Source of the DNA: Bacteroidia bacterium
Lineage (GTDB): Bacteria > Bacteroidota > Bacteroidia > UKL13-3
Assembly (NCBI GenBank): GCA_023151275.1
Contig: JAKLJI010000001.1
Span: forward strand, 82,409 to 146,408
DNA: 64,000 bases
Reading direction: 5' to 3'
In this document: positions 45,135 to 52,990 of the stretch, in pieces
How the letters are laid out: each line of letters opens with the position of its first letter
How positions within the stretch are numbered: the first letter of the stretch is position 1
The notes under the pieces: model-generated
Database searches by the model: none
What the model saw: the letters and a program-made list of their open reading frames with translations, nothing else
Told to the model about the DNA's origin: nothing
Translations under genes and position numbers: made by a program

Positions 45135-46587
45135 CCTTTTCCTTTCTATTTTGGTTAGGATTGTTTGGACGCGGTCCACGGTTTTTATTTCTGAAATTAG
45201 GTTTCCGATTTCCACCCTCACGGTTTTGTTGCGGATTGGTGTTCGGATTAGGCTCGGTTGAAGCGGGTTTATTTTGATTTTGAGGACGATTCTGTTGCTC
45301 CAAACCGGGCTGAGAATCGCGTTTAATTGCGTTGGGATTGGGTTGATTTGGACGCTGATTTTGCTCGCGCTTCTCACGGTTATTTGGACCATTCTGAGGA
45401 CGGAACGAACCCTGATTACCTGCATTGGTATTCGGTCCTTTTGGACGTGGTTTATTTGGATTATTGCCTTTGTTTTTTGAAGGATTACGTCTAGATTTCT
45501 CGCGTTCATCCAAACGGGTGAGTGAATCAAGACCCATATCGTTCTGGAAATCCAGCTCAACTGTTTCCGGTTTGAGCGATTCTTTGCGGTATAGAACCAA
45601 TTCAGGTTTTTCGCCTCTGCTGTTCATTTCGGCATATTCCTTGGCCTTTGAAACCGGGAAACTAATCCAGTCGCCACCCATTTCACCACGAGGCGCAAAC
45701 CACATTACGCGCTTAAGAATATCTGTTTTGATTACCTTATAAGACTTTCCTTCAGCGAATTCAAGCACCAAATTGTTGTTTTCAGGAAATTCCCTCAAAG
45801 CTTCCAGGTAGCTATCCAATTCAAAATTCAAGCAGCACTTCATTTTTCCGCATTGTCCGGAAAGCTTCAGCTGATTCAGCGATAAATTTTGATAACGCGC
45901 GGCGTTAGTATGCACCAATTTGAAATCGGTAAGCCAAGTACTGCAACACAATTCGCGACCACAAGAACCTATTCCGCCAAGGCGACCAGCTTCTTGCCTG
46001 TAGCCAATCTGACGCATTTCGATGCGCACTTTAAAAGCATCAGCCAGGCGTTTAATCAACTCCCTGAAATCAACACGTTCTTCGGCGGTATAATAGAACA
46101 CAGCTTTTCGGCGGTCTCCCTGGTATTCCACATCGCTTAACTTCATGCTTAAGCCAAGCTCCATGGCAATACTTCGTGCCTTGTACATGGTAGGAACCTC
46201 AAGTTCTTGATTTTCTTTAAGTCTGGCGACATCTGCTTCAGTCGCTTTCCGAATTATTTTCCTAAAGTCGCTTGACTCCTCACTTCTGTTGTATTTTTTA
46301 AGCTGCAGTTTAACCAAGTCCCCTTTCAGGCTTACTTTTCCGATATCATAGCCATTATCAACTTCCACCACTACATATTCATTCACATAAAATTCAATAT
46401 TGGCCGAATTCCTGTAAAACTCTTTTCGGGTGCCTTTAAACCTAACTTCAACAATATCAAATGGCTTTTTATGCGGCGGCAAATCCATCTCCGCAAGCCA
46501 ATCAAATGTATTTAATTTATTACAGCCACCACTGCTACAACCTCCACCACATCCGCCGGTGCTGCATCCTCCAGATCCACAAGTCAT
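45118..46587 (-). CDS. ricT: PSP1/RicT (YaaT-like) protein with long disordered tail
   Basis: RicT proteins bind iron-sulfur clusters as part of the Ric complex that regulates RNA processing in Bacillus; the role in Bacteroidota is less clear. The 489-residue protein has an N-terminal Cys/Gly-rich head (1-25), a PSP1 domain (about 70-270) with SCGRELCCSTWLTDF and QCGKMKCCLNFE, and a tail of about 128 residues (362-489) very rich in Asn, Pro, Gln, Arg and Lys. The tail is far longer than in YaaT and is probably disordered, perhaps RNA-binding. It sits between holB and gldH, overlapping gldH by 17 nt. Confidence 0.85.
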   Translation of the reverse strand: MTCGSGGCSTGGCGGGCSSGGCNKLNTFDWLAEMDLPPHKKPFDIVEVRFKGTRKEFYRNSANIEFYVNEYVVVEVDNGYDIGKVSLKGDLVKLQLKKYNRSEESSDFRKIIRKATEADVARLKENQELEVPTMYKARSIAMELGLSMKLSDVEYQGDRRKAVFYYTAEERVDFRELIKRLADAFKVRIEMRQIGYRQEAGRLGGIGSCGRELCCSTWLTDFKLVHTNAARYQNLSLNQLKLSGQCGKMKCCLNFELDSYLEALREFPENNNLVLEFAEGKSYKVIKTDILKRVMWFAPRGEMGGDWISFPVSKAKEYAEMNSRGEKPELVLYRKESLKPETVELDFQNDMGLDSLTRLDEREKSRRNPSKNKGNNPNKPRPKGPNTNAGNQGSFRPQNGPNNREKREQNQRPNQPNPNAIKRDSQPGLEQQNRPQNQNKPASTEPNPNTNPQQNREGGNRKPNFRNKNRGPRPNNPNQNRKEKDGGQE

Positions 46588-46633
46588 GTATATATTCGAG
46601 TAATGCGTTTATCAAAAAAAGAGTGCAAAACAA

Positions 46634-47758
46634 TCAGGAAACCTGTTTTTTCTGCACTTTCAACTGCCTGCCAATATACAAAGAAAGATTCAAAAACATG
46701 ATTTTAAGGCTCACGTTTCTTTCGGCATGAAAAACCGAATCATCAAGACCCTGAAGGATTTGCGGTAAATTTTCATCGTGCATAAAGGGTGAAAATTTGA
46801 CCAAAAAGCCAAGTTCGGTTTGATTTACCCGCAGCAATTCCTGTTTAGCAAAGCGGTAAATAAAAGCGGAACGAATCATTTGGCTTGAATAATGCAGGAA
46901 GTTCTTTACAAACTCTCGTCCACTGCCGCTAATTTCATCTACAACCGGCTGAATATCTGAAATTTTCTGAGAATAGCAGGCACGCATCCACCGACTGAAC
47001 AAATCAAAATAGCCATCCTTTTCAAGTGCCAGTAATGTTAAAGCCATGTTGTAATTTCCATCTGAAAGACGTGCTACATCCTGAGCTTTTTGATCATCGC
47101 ATTGGTGGCGCATGCTAATGGCATGAGCAAGTTCTGCATCGCTTACTCTTGGAACCTTTACCAATTGCGCGCGGGAAAGAATGGTAGGCAGGATTTTTTC
47201 TGTATTGTTCCCAACTAGCAGAATGAGTGTATTTTCCGGTGGTTCCTCAAGAAGTTTCAAGAGAATATTTCCCTCCTTTGACAAGTATTCAGGCATCCAG
47301 ATAATATGCACCTTGAACTTGGCCTCATAACTTTTCAAGCCTAGTCCGTTGATGATATCCCGACACTCATCTGCCGTCATGTTTCCTTGCTTATTTCCCT
47401 CTCCGTTCAATCGTTTTAACCAGTCAAAATCACTCAAGTATGGGTTTTCAAGAAAGGCAGCTCTCCAATCTTCCAACAACTCCTTTGAAAGACGAATAGG
47501 AGAAATGGTTGGGTAGGTAAAATGAAGATCGGGATGAACCAATTTACTAAATTTTACGCAAGAATTGCATGAACCACAACTGTCATTCAAATCAGGATTA
47601 TGGCAATTTACATATTGCGCAAAGGCCAAGGCCAAAGCAAGGTTTCCTGAACCTTCAGCGCCTAAAAACAGCTGGGTATGACTTATGCGTCCGGAGCGGG
47701 CAAGCTCCATGAGTTTATCTTTTAACTTTTGATTACCAATTATTTCCCTGAATAACAT
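46634..47758 (-). CDS. holB: DNA polymerase III delta' subunit
   Basis: Delta' is part of the clamp loader. The 374-residue protein has the N-terminal FREIIGNQKLKDKLMELARSGRISHTQLF, the zinc-binding CHNPDLNDSCGSC, and the sensor-like block GNILLKLLEEPPENTLILLVGNN, all standard for HolB. The Walker A is altered to GAEGSGNLALA, as is normal for delta' that does not bind ATP. The ATG at 47758 is preferred; a start three codons earlier is possible. It heads the holB-ricT-gldH run. Confidence 0.93.
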   Translation of the reverse strand: MLFREIIGNQKLKDKLMELARSGRISHTQLFLGAEGSGNLALALAFAQYVNCHNPDLNDSCGSCNSCVKFSKLVHPDLHFTYPTISPIRLSKELLEDWRAAFLENPYLSDFDWLKRLNGEGNKQGNMTADECRDIINGLGLKSYEAKFKVHIIWMPEYLSKEGNILLKLLEEPPENTLILLVGNNTEKILPTILSRAQLVKVPRVSDAELAHAISMRHQCDDQKAQDVARLSDGNYNMALTLLALEKDGYFDLFSRWMRACYSQKISDIQPVVDEISGSGREFVKNFLHYSSQMIRSAFIYRFAKQELLRVNQTELGFLVKFSPFMHDENLPQILQGLDDSVFHAERNVSLKIMFLNLSLYIGRQLKVQKKQVS

Positions 47759-47804
47759 TCTTCTCAATTTAGGTTTGAAAATTAGGACTATTAGTTGACT
47801 TAAC

Positions 47805-47822
47805 GATTAAAAATATTTAATC
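47805..47822. promoter_or_regulatory. GATTAAA/TTTAATC inverted repeat
   Basis: A seven-base inverted repeat with a four-base centre lies in the divergent gap between holB and the small zinc-ribbon gene. It could be an operator, but the region is AT-rich and chance is possible. Confidence 0.28.
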
Positions 47823-47883
47823 AAAAGGTAGCATTAAAACAAAAATTAATTAAAATACTTTTTCATCTTAATTCTTAACTAAA

Positions 47884-47891
47884 TACCTTTG
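47884..47891 (+). promoter_or_regulatory. Promoter -7 box (TACCTTTG)
   Basis: Perfect match to TAnnTTTG, ten nucleotides before the ATG at 47902. Confidence 0.5.
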
Positions 47892-47901
47892 CTTAACCTT
47901 T

Positions 47902-48087
47902 ATGCAAAAATCCATTTTCAGGTACAAACTAGGAAAAACTTGTCCGCATTGCGGAAATTGGGACCTGGAAAGAGTTCCGAGACCTTTCTTTTCCAAATAC
48001 GTATTGTTTTTCCTCGATTTGAAAAGCTATTGGTGCCGGAAATGTTATGTGATTATTAACACACTTAAAAAAGAATCCGACGACTAA
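47902..48087 (+). CDS. Small zinc-ribbon protein of unknown function
   Basis: This 61-residue protein has two Cys pairs, CPHC at 14-17 and CRKC at 45-48, as in a zinc ribbon, spaced 27 residues apart. The segment between (RPFFSKYVLFFLDLKSYW) is hydrophobic and aromatic. The C-terminus is acidic. A perfect -7 box ten nucleotides upstream supports expression from its own promoter. I do not recognise its family. The stop lies one base from the convergent comM stop. It could be a nucleic-acid-binding or membrane-associated regulator; nothing decides this. Confidence 0.6.
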   Translation: MQKSIFRYKLGKTCPHCGNWDLERVPRPFFSKYVLFFLDLKSYWCRKCYVIINTLKKESDD

Positions 48088-48088
48088 A

Positions 48089-49642
48089 CTAGGTTGAAAT
48101 TCCCCAGGTTTGTCGGTCCAAACTTCTGTAGTGGATAGCTTCCGCCAAGTGCTCAGGTTTAATTTCTTCCGAACCGGCCAAATCACTAATTGTCCTTGCA
48201 ACTTTTAAAATCCTATCGTAAGCCCTGGCCGATAGCTGCAAGCGGTTCATTGCTGTTTTCAACAAGGTTTGACCTATCGGATTCAACCGACAAAATTCTC
48301 GTGCCTGTGTTGAGCTAATCTGCGCATTGCTGTGAATGCCCGGCAAATTTGCATACCTCTGCTGTTGAACCTCCCGCGCTTTTAAAACCCGTTCACGGAT
48401 TACAGCGCTCGGCTCCGACTTCCGCGTTTCAGCCAATTGGTCGAAATTAACCGGAGTAACTTCAATATGAATATCGATGCGATCAAGCAATGGGCCTGAA
48501 ATTTTGCTCAGGTAACGTTGCACAACCCCGGCTCCGCAAGTGCATTCTTTTTCGGGGTGATTGAAGTACCCGCAAGGACAAGGATTCATACTTGCCACCA
48601 GCATAAAACTGGCAGGATAATCCATTGAAGTTTTGGCACGGGAGATGGTCACCTTTCTTTCCTCAAGGGGTTGACGCATCACCTCCAAAACAGTGCGCTT
48701 GAACTCAGGCAATTCATCTAAAAACAACACTCCGTTGTGAGCCAATGATATTTCACCCGGTTGTGGATTGGTTCCACCACCTACCAGGGCCACATCGCTA
48801 ATTGTATGATGAGGAGCGCGGAAAGGTCGGCTATAGACCAGTGAAGCATGCTTGGCAAGCTTACCCGCAACCGAATGGATTTTTGTGGTCTCAAGGGCTT
48901 CCTGCAAATTTAAGGGCGGAAGTATTCCCGGCAAGCGTCGGGCAAGCATGGTTTTGCCAGCCCCCGGGGGACCAATCAAAATTACATTATGCCCGCCAGC
49001 GGCGGCAATTTCAAGCGCACGTTTGATATTTTCCTGACCGCGCACATCTGCAAAATCATCAGCTAAATGAGCCTGATTTTCTTCAAACTCGCGACGGGTA
49101 TCCACCACAACTTGCCTCAAACGAGTTTCATCTCCATCAAAAAACGCAGCCACATCTGCTAGATTAGATGCAGCAAGTACTTTAAGATTGTTTACAATTG
49201 CCGCTTCGCGCGCATTCTCCTCAGGAAGAATCAAGCCTTCAAAACCCTCTTTCCTGGCTTGAATGGCCATAGGCAATGCACCCTTCACTGGCTTTAATGA
49301 ACCATCCAATGCCAGCTCACCCATGAGAATGTATTTTGAAGTATTATCCGCCTTTATCTGCTCGGTGGCGGTTAAAAACCCGATGGCAAGCGGCAAATCA
49401 TAAGCACTACCCTCCTTTCGAATATCCGCAGGTGCCATATTGATGACAATTTTCTGACGAGTCATTTGAAATCCATTTTCACGAATGGCACTTTCAATCC
49501 GCTGCTGACTCTCCTTTACAGCACTATCAGGCAGGCCTACCAAAAAATATCCAATACCAGCACCCGGGCTGGCGTTCACTTCAATGGTGATGGTTACCGC
49601 ATTCACACCATATACTGCACTTCCAAAAGTTCTGATTAACAT
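48089..49642 (-). CDS. comM: YifB/ComM family Mg chelatase-like AAA+ ATPase
   Basis: ComM is an AAA+ helicase that promotes branch migration during natural transformation in some bacteria. The 517-residue protein starts MLIRTFGSAVYGVNAVTITI, the standard YifB N-terminus, and has a Lon-like domain (about 25-170), Walker A GPPGAGKT (224-231), and a C-terminal domain with a zinc-type CPCGYF and CTCGAG. A longer frame to 49723 adds 27 residues lacking family support, so the start is at 49642. It is convergent with the zinc-ribbon gene and divergent from the ABC transporter. Confidence 0.93.
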   Translation of the reverse strand: MLIRTFGSAVYGVNAVTITIEVNASPGAGIGYFLVGLPDSAVKESQQRIESAIRENGFQMTRQKIVINMAPADIRKEGSAYDLPLAIGFLTATEQIKADNTSKYILMGELALDGSLKPVKGALPMAIQARKEGFEGLILPEENAREAAIVNNLKVLAASNLADVAAFFDGDETRLRQVVVDTRREFEENQAHLADDFADVRGQENIKRALEIAAAGGHNVILIGPPGAGKTMLARRLPGILPPLNLQEALETTKIHSVAGKLAKHASLVYSRPFRAPHHTISDVALVGGGTNPQPGEISLAHNGVLFLDELPEFKRTVLEVMRQPLEERKVTISRAKTSMDYPASFMLVASMNPCPCGYFNHPEKECTCGAGVVQRYLSKISGPLLDRIDIHIEVTPVNFDQLAETRKSEPSAVIRERVLKAREVQQQRYANLPGIHSNAQISSTQAREFCRLNPIGQTLLKTAMNRLQLSARAYDRILKVARTISDLAGSEEIKPEHLAEAIHYRSLDRQTWGIST

Positions 49643-49726
49643 AAACTGGAATTTTCGGTATAAAAGTAAGCCCGGCATTTTATATGGCAAGAATTCTGAT
49701 ATTTGTTCCTTTCCCAAAACCACTCA

Positions 49727-51553
49727 ATGAAAGGTTATTTTAAGTTGCTTTTGTATGCCAAACCCTATAAAGGATTGGCAGCGTTGAATATCATTTTTAA
49801 CATACTTTCTATAGTTTTCAGCATGTTTTCACTGGCATTGATTATGCCGTTTTTAGACTTATTGTTTGGTCACAAACAGCTAGTTACAGTAAAACCTACC
49901 TGGAGCCTGTCACTAGCTAATGTAAAAGGCATGCTAGATTATTATATATCAGAAATTATTCGTTATGATGGCAAGGAAGCCGCCCTGTTATTTATTTGTA
50001 TAATTCTTGTGGTAACCATTCTCCTCAAAAACCTTTTTCGCTTCCTTGCCCTCTATTTTATGGTATCCCTTAGGAACTTTGTGGTAAGCGACCTGAGAGA
50101 ATCTTTGTACCGGCATATTTTAATTTTACCCCTATCCTATTTCAGCGAAGAAAAGAAAGGAGATTTGATTAGCCGAATGACCAGCGACATCTTACAAATT
50201 GAGGTGGCTATTATGAGTTCACTCGAGGCCATGTTTAAAGAACCGCTCACCATTGTGATTTTTTTAGGCTTTTTGATTTGGCTGAGTCCTGTCCTGACTT
50301 TAATAGTATTTGTAACATTGCCAATTATGGGCTTTCTGATTGGCAAGATTGGCCGCATGCTAAAAACGTTTTCGCAGCGCGGTCAATCCAAGTTTGGCGA
50401 AATTGTTTCCCTGTACGAAGAAACACTCATGGGAATTCGGATTATCAAAGCCTTTAATTCGCAGGAATTCTTTCTACGCCGCTTCAAAAACGAAAACTCA
50501 CTTTATACCCGCATTAACATTGCATCCAATAGAACCGGCGATAGTGCATCGCCCATTTCTGAAACCTTGAGTGTGGTGGTACTTGCGTTCATTTTGTGGT
50601 TTGGAGGCAAATTGGCTATTGGAGGTAACGCAGGTGTTACACCGGATGTTTTTATTGCCTTTATCGCAGCATTCTCCCAATTGCTTCCACCTTTCAAAGC
50701 CTTTTCAACGGCTTATAGCAATATGCAAAAAGGGCTTGCCAGTATTTCACGTGTAAATGAAGTGCTGCAAAGTGAAGAAGTAATTACCGAAAAACCCGGA
50801 GCTTTACCGGTAGGTGGGTTGCGTGAAAAAATTGAATTCAAAAACGTTTCCTTTCGCTATGCCGATGAATATGTGCTTAAGAACATCAACCTAACCATTG
50901 AAAAAGGAAAAACCGTTGCCCTGGTTGGGCCTTCAGGTAGCGGCAAATCAACGCTTACCGATTTGATTCCTCGTTTTTATGACCCCATTGAAGGAGAAGT
51001 TCTGATGGACGGAGTAAACATACGCGACCTCAAAATTCTTGAGCTTCGCTCGCTGATGGGAATTGTAACGCAGGAATCCATCTTATTTAACGATAGTATT
51101 TACAACAATATCGCCTTTGGTAAAACCAATATTTCGCTAGAGCAGGTTGAAACAGCTGCAAAAGTTGCCAATGCCCACGAGTTTATTATTGAAACCGAAA
51201 AATCGTATCAAACCAATATTGGAGACCGTGGCAATAAACTAAGTGGTGGCCAACGCCAGCGCTTGAGTATTGCGCGTGCAGTAAATACAAACCCGGATAT
51301 TCTGATACTGGACGAAGCCACATCGGCACTCGATACTGCCAGCGAACGCATTGTGCAAGATGCCTTAAACAATGTGATGAAAAACCGCACTACCATTGTA
51401 ATCGCGCACCGTTTGAGCACCATTCACAAAGCCGATTTAATTGTGGTGCTTGAAAAAGGTGAAATTGTTCAGCAAGGCAGTCACAACGAACTCATTCAAC
51501 AAGACGGATTATACAGGCAATTGCATGAAATGCAACAAATAGCAGAGCAATGA
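49727..51553 (+). CDS. ABC exporter (MsbA-like half transporter)
   Basis: This 608-residue half transporter fuses a six-helix membrane domain (about 20-320) with an ATPase domain. Walker A is GPSGSGKST (about 401-409), the signature is LSGGQRQRLSIARA, Walker B is ILILDEATSALD and the switch His is in AHRLST. The family includes lipid A flippase MsbA and multidrug exporters; substrate cannot be assigned, but the coupled GT9 gene suggests lipopolysaccharide or glycolipid. A frame eight codons longer upstream overlaps nothing but lacks a conserved start. Its stop overlaps the next start as ATGA. Confidence 0.9.
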   Translation: MKGYFKLLLYAKPYKGLAALNIIFNILSIVFSMFSLALIMPFLDLLFGHKQLVTVKPTWSLSLANVKGMLDYYISEIIRYDGKEAALLFICIILVVTILLKNLFRFLALYFMVSLRNFVVSDLRESLYRHILILPLSYFSEEKKGDLISRMTSDILQIEVAIMSSLEAMFKEPLTIVIFLGFLIWLSPVLTLIVFVTLPIMGFLIGKIGRMLKTFSQRGQSKFGEIVSLYEETLMGIRIIKAFNSQEFFLRRFKNENSLYTRINIASNRTGDSASPISETLSVVVLAFILWFGGKLAIGGNAGVTPDVFIAFIAAFSQLLPPFKAFSTAYSNMQKGLASISRVNEVLQSEEVITEKPGALPVGGLREKIEFKNVSFRYADEYVLKNINLTIEKGKTVALVGPSGSGKSTLTDLIPRFYDPIEGEVLMDGVNIRDLKILELRSLMGIVTQESILFNDSIYNNIAFGKTNISLEQVETAAKVANAHEFIIETEKSYQTNIGDRGNKLSGGQRQRLSIARAVNTNPDILILDEATSALDTASERIVQDALNNVMKNRTTIVIAHRLSTIHKADLIVVLEKGEIVQQGSHNELIQQDGLYRQLHEMQQIAEQ

Positions 51554-52707
51554 TTTCCGCGCAAATCAGCTTTCAGGTTTCTAATTGGGTGGGACGCTTA
51601 AGGAAAGGAGGCGATTTAAAAAAAGAATTCGCCCGTTTTCAGGCAATGAAACAAGACCTGGCCAAGCCCGCACCAAGGGGCAAAAACTGCTTATTGGTCA
51701 GACTTGATGATATTGGCGACTTTCTCCTATTTGTGCCTACACTCCGTGCCTGGTTTGAACAAATTCAACCAGGAAAAAAAATGTACTTCTTAGGAAACTT
51801 AGCATGGAAGGACCTGTTTGACTATTATTTCACAAACCATTCTGTTGAATGCATTTGGATGAATAAAAGTGAATGGTTTTCATCTTCTGAATATCGAAAA
51901 AAGTTCCTGAGTCAATTGGCAAATCTTTCGATTCAAAATATTTATTTCCCTTCGTTTACACGGGTATTATTGCTTGAAGAAATTATTCGATGCCAATTTC
52001 AAAACGCGCATGCTTTTGGGTGGCAAGCAAGACCCTCCGTCTATTCTCGTAAGCTAAACGAAGGGTTTCATTTTTTGCTCGACTCTGTTTCAGGCGACCA
52101 CGAACTTGAAAATAATAGGCATTTTTTCCTGGCAACCCATCCCGGAAAAAAAGACAAAGCCGGGTTAATCGAATTTCCAATCGCCAAAAATCAGCCCCAA
52201 ACACAGCAATACTTCGTTGTTTGTCCGGGTGGCAACCAAGGAAGTAAACGCTGGAAAGCCGAGTATTGGGCACAATTGGCAAAACAGGTATTAAAGGCAA
52301 ATCCTGGATTGCAATGCCGAATTACAGGCTCAAAAACCGATGCCGCTGAGGGTGAAAAAATCAGAAATTTATTGAAAGGCTTTGATGCAGAAAACTACTG
52401 CGGAAAAACAAGTCTTCAGGAACTCGTTCAACTTAGTGCCAATGCCTTTTGCTGCTTATCTAACGATACTGCACAAGCCCATTTTTGCGCCTTACAAAAT
52501 GTTCCAACCTTTGTTGTTGTAAATGGCAACAGGTACGGACGATTTTTCCCCTATCCCGAAAAATACAGGCGTGTGCAAGCCAACTATCCGAAATTGGTAA
52601 AGCTAACAACAAAAACCCATTACGATTGGGAAGGAAAAATGCCCATCAACAGTTTAAAAGCAGAAAAACTGGAATCCACATTAAGCAAGTGGCTGAAGCA
52701 GGAATAG
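51550..52707 (+). CDS. Glycosyltransferase family 9 (heptosyltransferase-like)
   Basis: GT9 enzymes add heptose or related sugars to the LPS core. This 385-residue protein has the N-terminal CLLVRLDDIGDFLLFVPTLRAW, a variant of the RxxxxGD motif, and the C-terminal PGGNQGSKRWKAEYWAQLAKQ and LSNDTAQAHFCAL blocks that bind the nucleotide sugar. The acceptor and donor are unknown; without other heptose genes the label is only by family. It is translationally coupled to the MsbA-like exporter. Confidence 0.85.
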   Translation: MISAQISFQVSNWVGRLRKGGDLKKEFARFQAMKQDLAKPAPRGKNCLLVRLDDIGDFLLFVPTLRAWFEQIQPGKKMYFLGNLAWKDLFDYYFTNHSVECIWMNKSEWFSSSEYRKKFLSQLANLSIQNIYFPSFTRVLLLEEIIRCQFQNAHAFGWQARPSVYSRKLNEGFHFLLDSVSGDHELENNRHFFLATHPGKKDKAGLIEFPIAKNQPQTQQYFVVCPGGNQGSKRWKAEYWAQLAKQVLKANPGLQCRITGSKTDAAEGEKIRNLLKGFDAENYCGKTSLQELVQLSANAFCCLSNDTAQAHFCALQNVPTFVVVNGNRYGRFFPYPEKYRRVQANYPKLVKLTTKTHYDWEGKMPINSLKAEKLESTLSKWLKQE

Positions 52708-52733
52708 TGGCAGTAATCTGACCAGAATCATTT

Positions 52734-52761
52734 TTTGCTTATTTAGAAAAATTCTAAATTG
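52734..52761 (+). promoter_or_regulatory. Putative feoAB promoter (-33 TTTG, -7 TAAATTG)
   Basis: TTTG at 52734-52737 and TAAATTG at 52755-52761 are separated by 17 nt. The -7 box departs from TAnnTTTG by one base deletion. It lies within and beside the palindrome at 52741-52759. Confidence 0.42.
52741..52759. promoter_or_regulatory. 19-bp palindromic operator candidate upstream of feoAB
   Basis: ATTTAGAA-aaa-TTCTAAAT is a perfect 8-bp inverted repeat with a three-base centre. It lies nine nucleotides before the feoA ATG and covers the promoter spacer and -7 region, the layout of a repressor site. The length and symmetry fit an iron-responsive DtxR/IdeR- or Fur-type metalloregulator, which is inferred from the downstream gene. 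Confidence 0.6.
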
Positions 52762-52768
52762 CCCACCC

Positions 52769-52990
52769 ATGAATTTGGCTGAATTGCAAAAAGGAGAACA
52801 GGCAGTGATTGTATCGGTAAGGAGTGAAACCTTATCGTTGAAACTGTATGAAATGGGTGTATTACCCGGTGAATCGGTTTCATTGGAGCATATTGCCCCC
52901 TTTGGTGATCCGGTTGCCATTCAGGTAGGAGAATCAAAATTGTGTTTGAGGCTGGAGGATGCAGCTGAAATTGAAATTGTGCGCGTGTAG
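52769..52990 (+). CDS. feoA: Ferrous iron transport protein A
   Basis: FeoA is a small cytoplasmic SH3-like partner of FeoB. This 73-residue protein has the family pattern LAELQKGEQAVIVSV, LYEMGVLPGESVSLEHIAPFGDPVAIQVGESKLCLR and a hydrophobic end. Its stop overlaps the feoB GTG by one base (TAGTG), so the pair is co-translated. An ATTTAGAA palindrome sits directly upstream. Confidence 0.92.
   Translation: MNLAELQKGEQAVIVSVRSETLSLKLYEMGVLPGESVSLEHIAPFGDPVAIQVGESKLCLRLEDAAEIEIVRV

Noticed and set aside
45135..45560. Extended N-terminus of gldH
   Set aside because: The extra 142 residues are an out-of-frame reading of the ricT tail; the lipobox start at 45134 fits the family.
46461..46730. 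89-codon plus-strand frame across the ricT/holB junction
   Set aside because: Antisense to two solid genes, rich in Cys/His only because it mirrors the Gly/Cys head of RicT.
49643..49723. Extended N-terminus of comM
   Set aside because: The added 27 residues precede the family's conserved MLIRTFGSA start.
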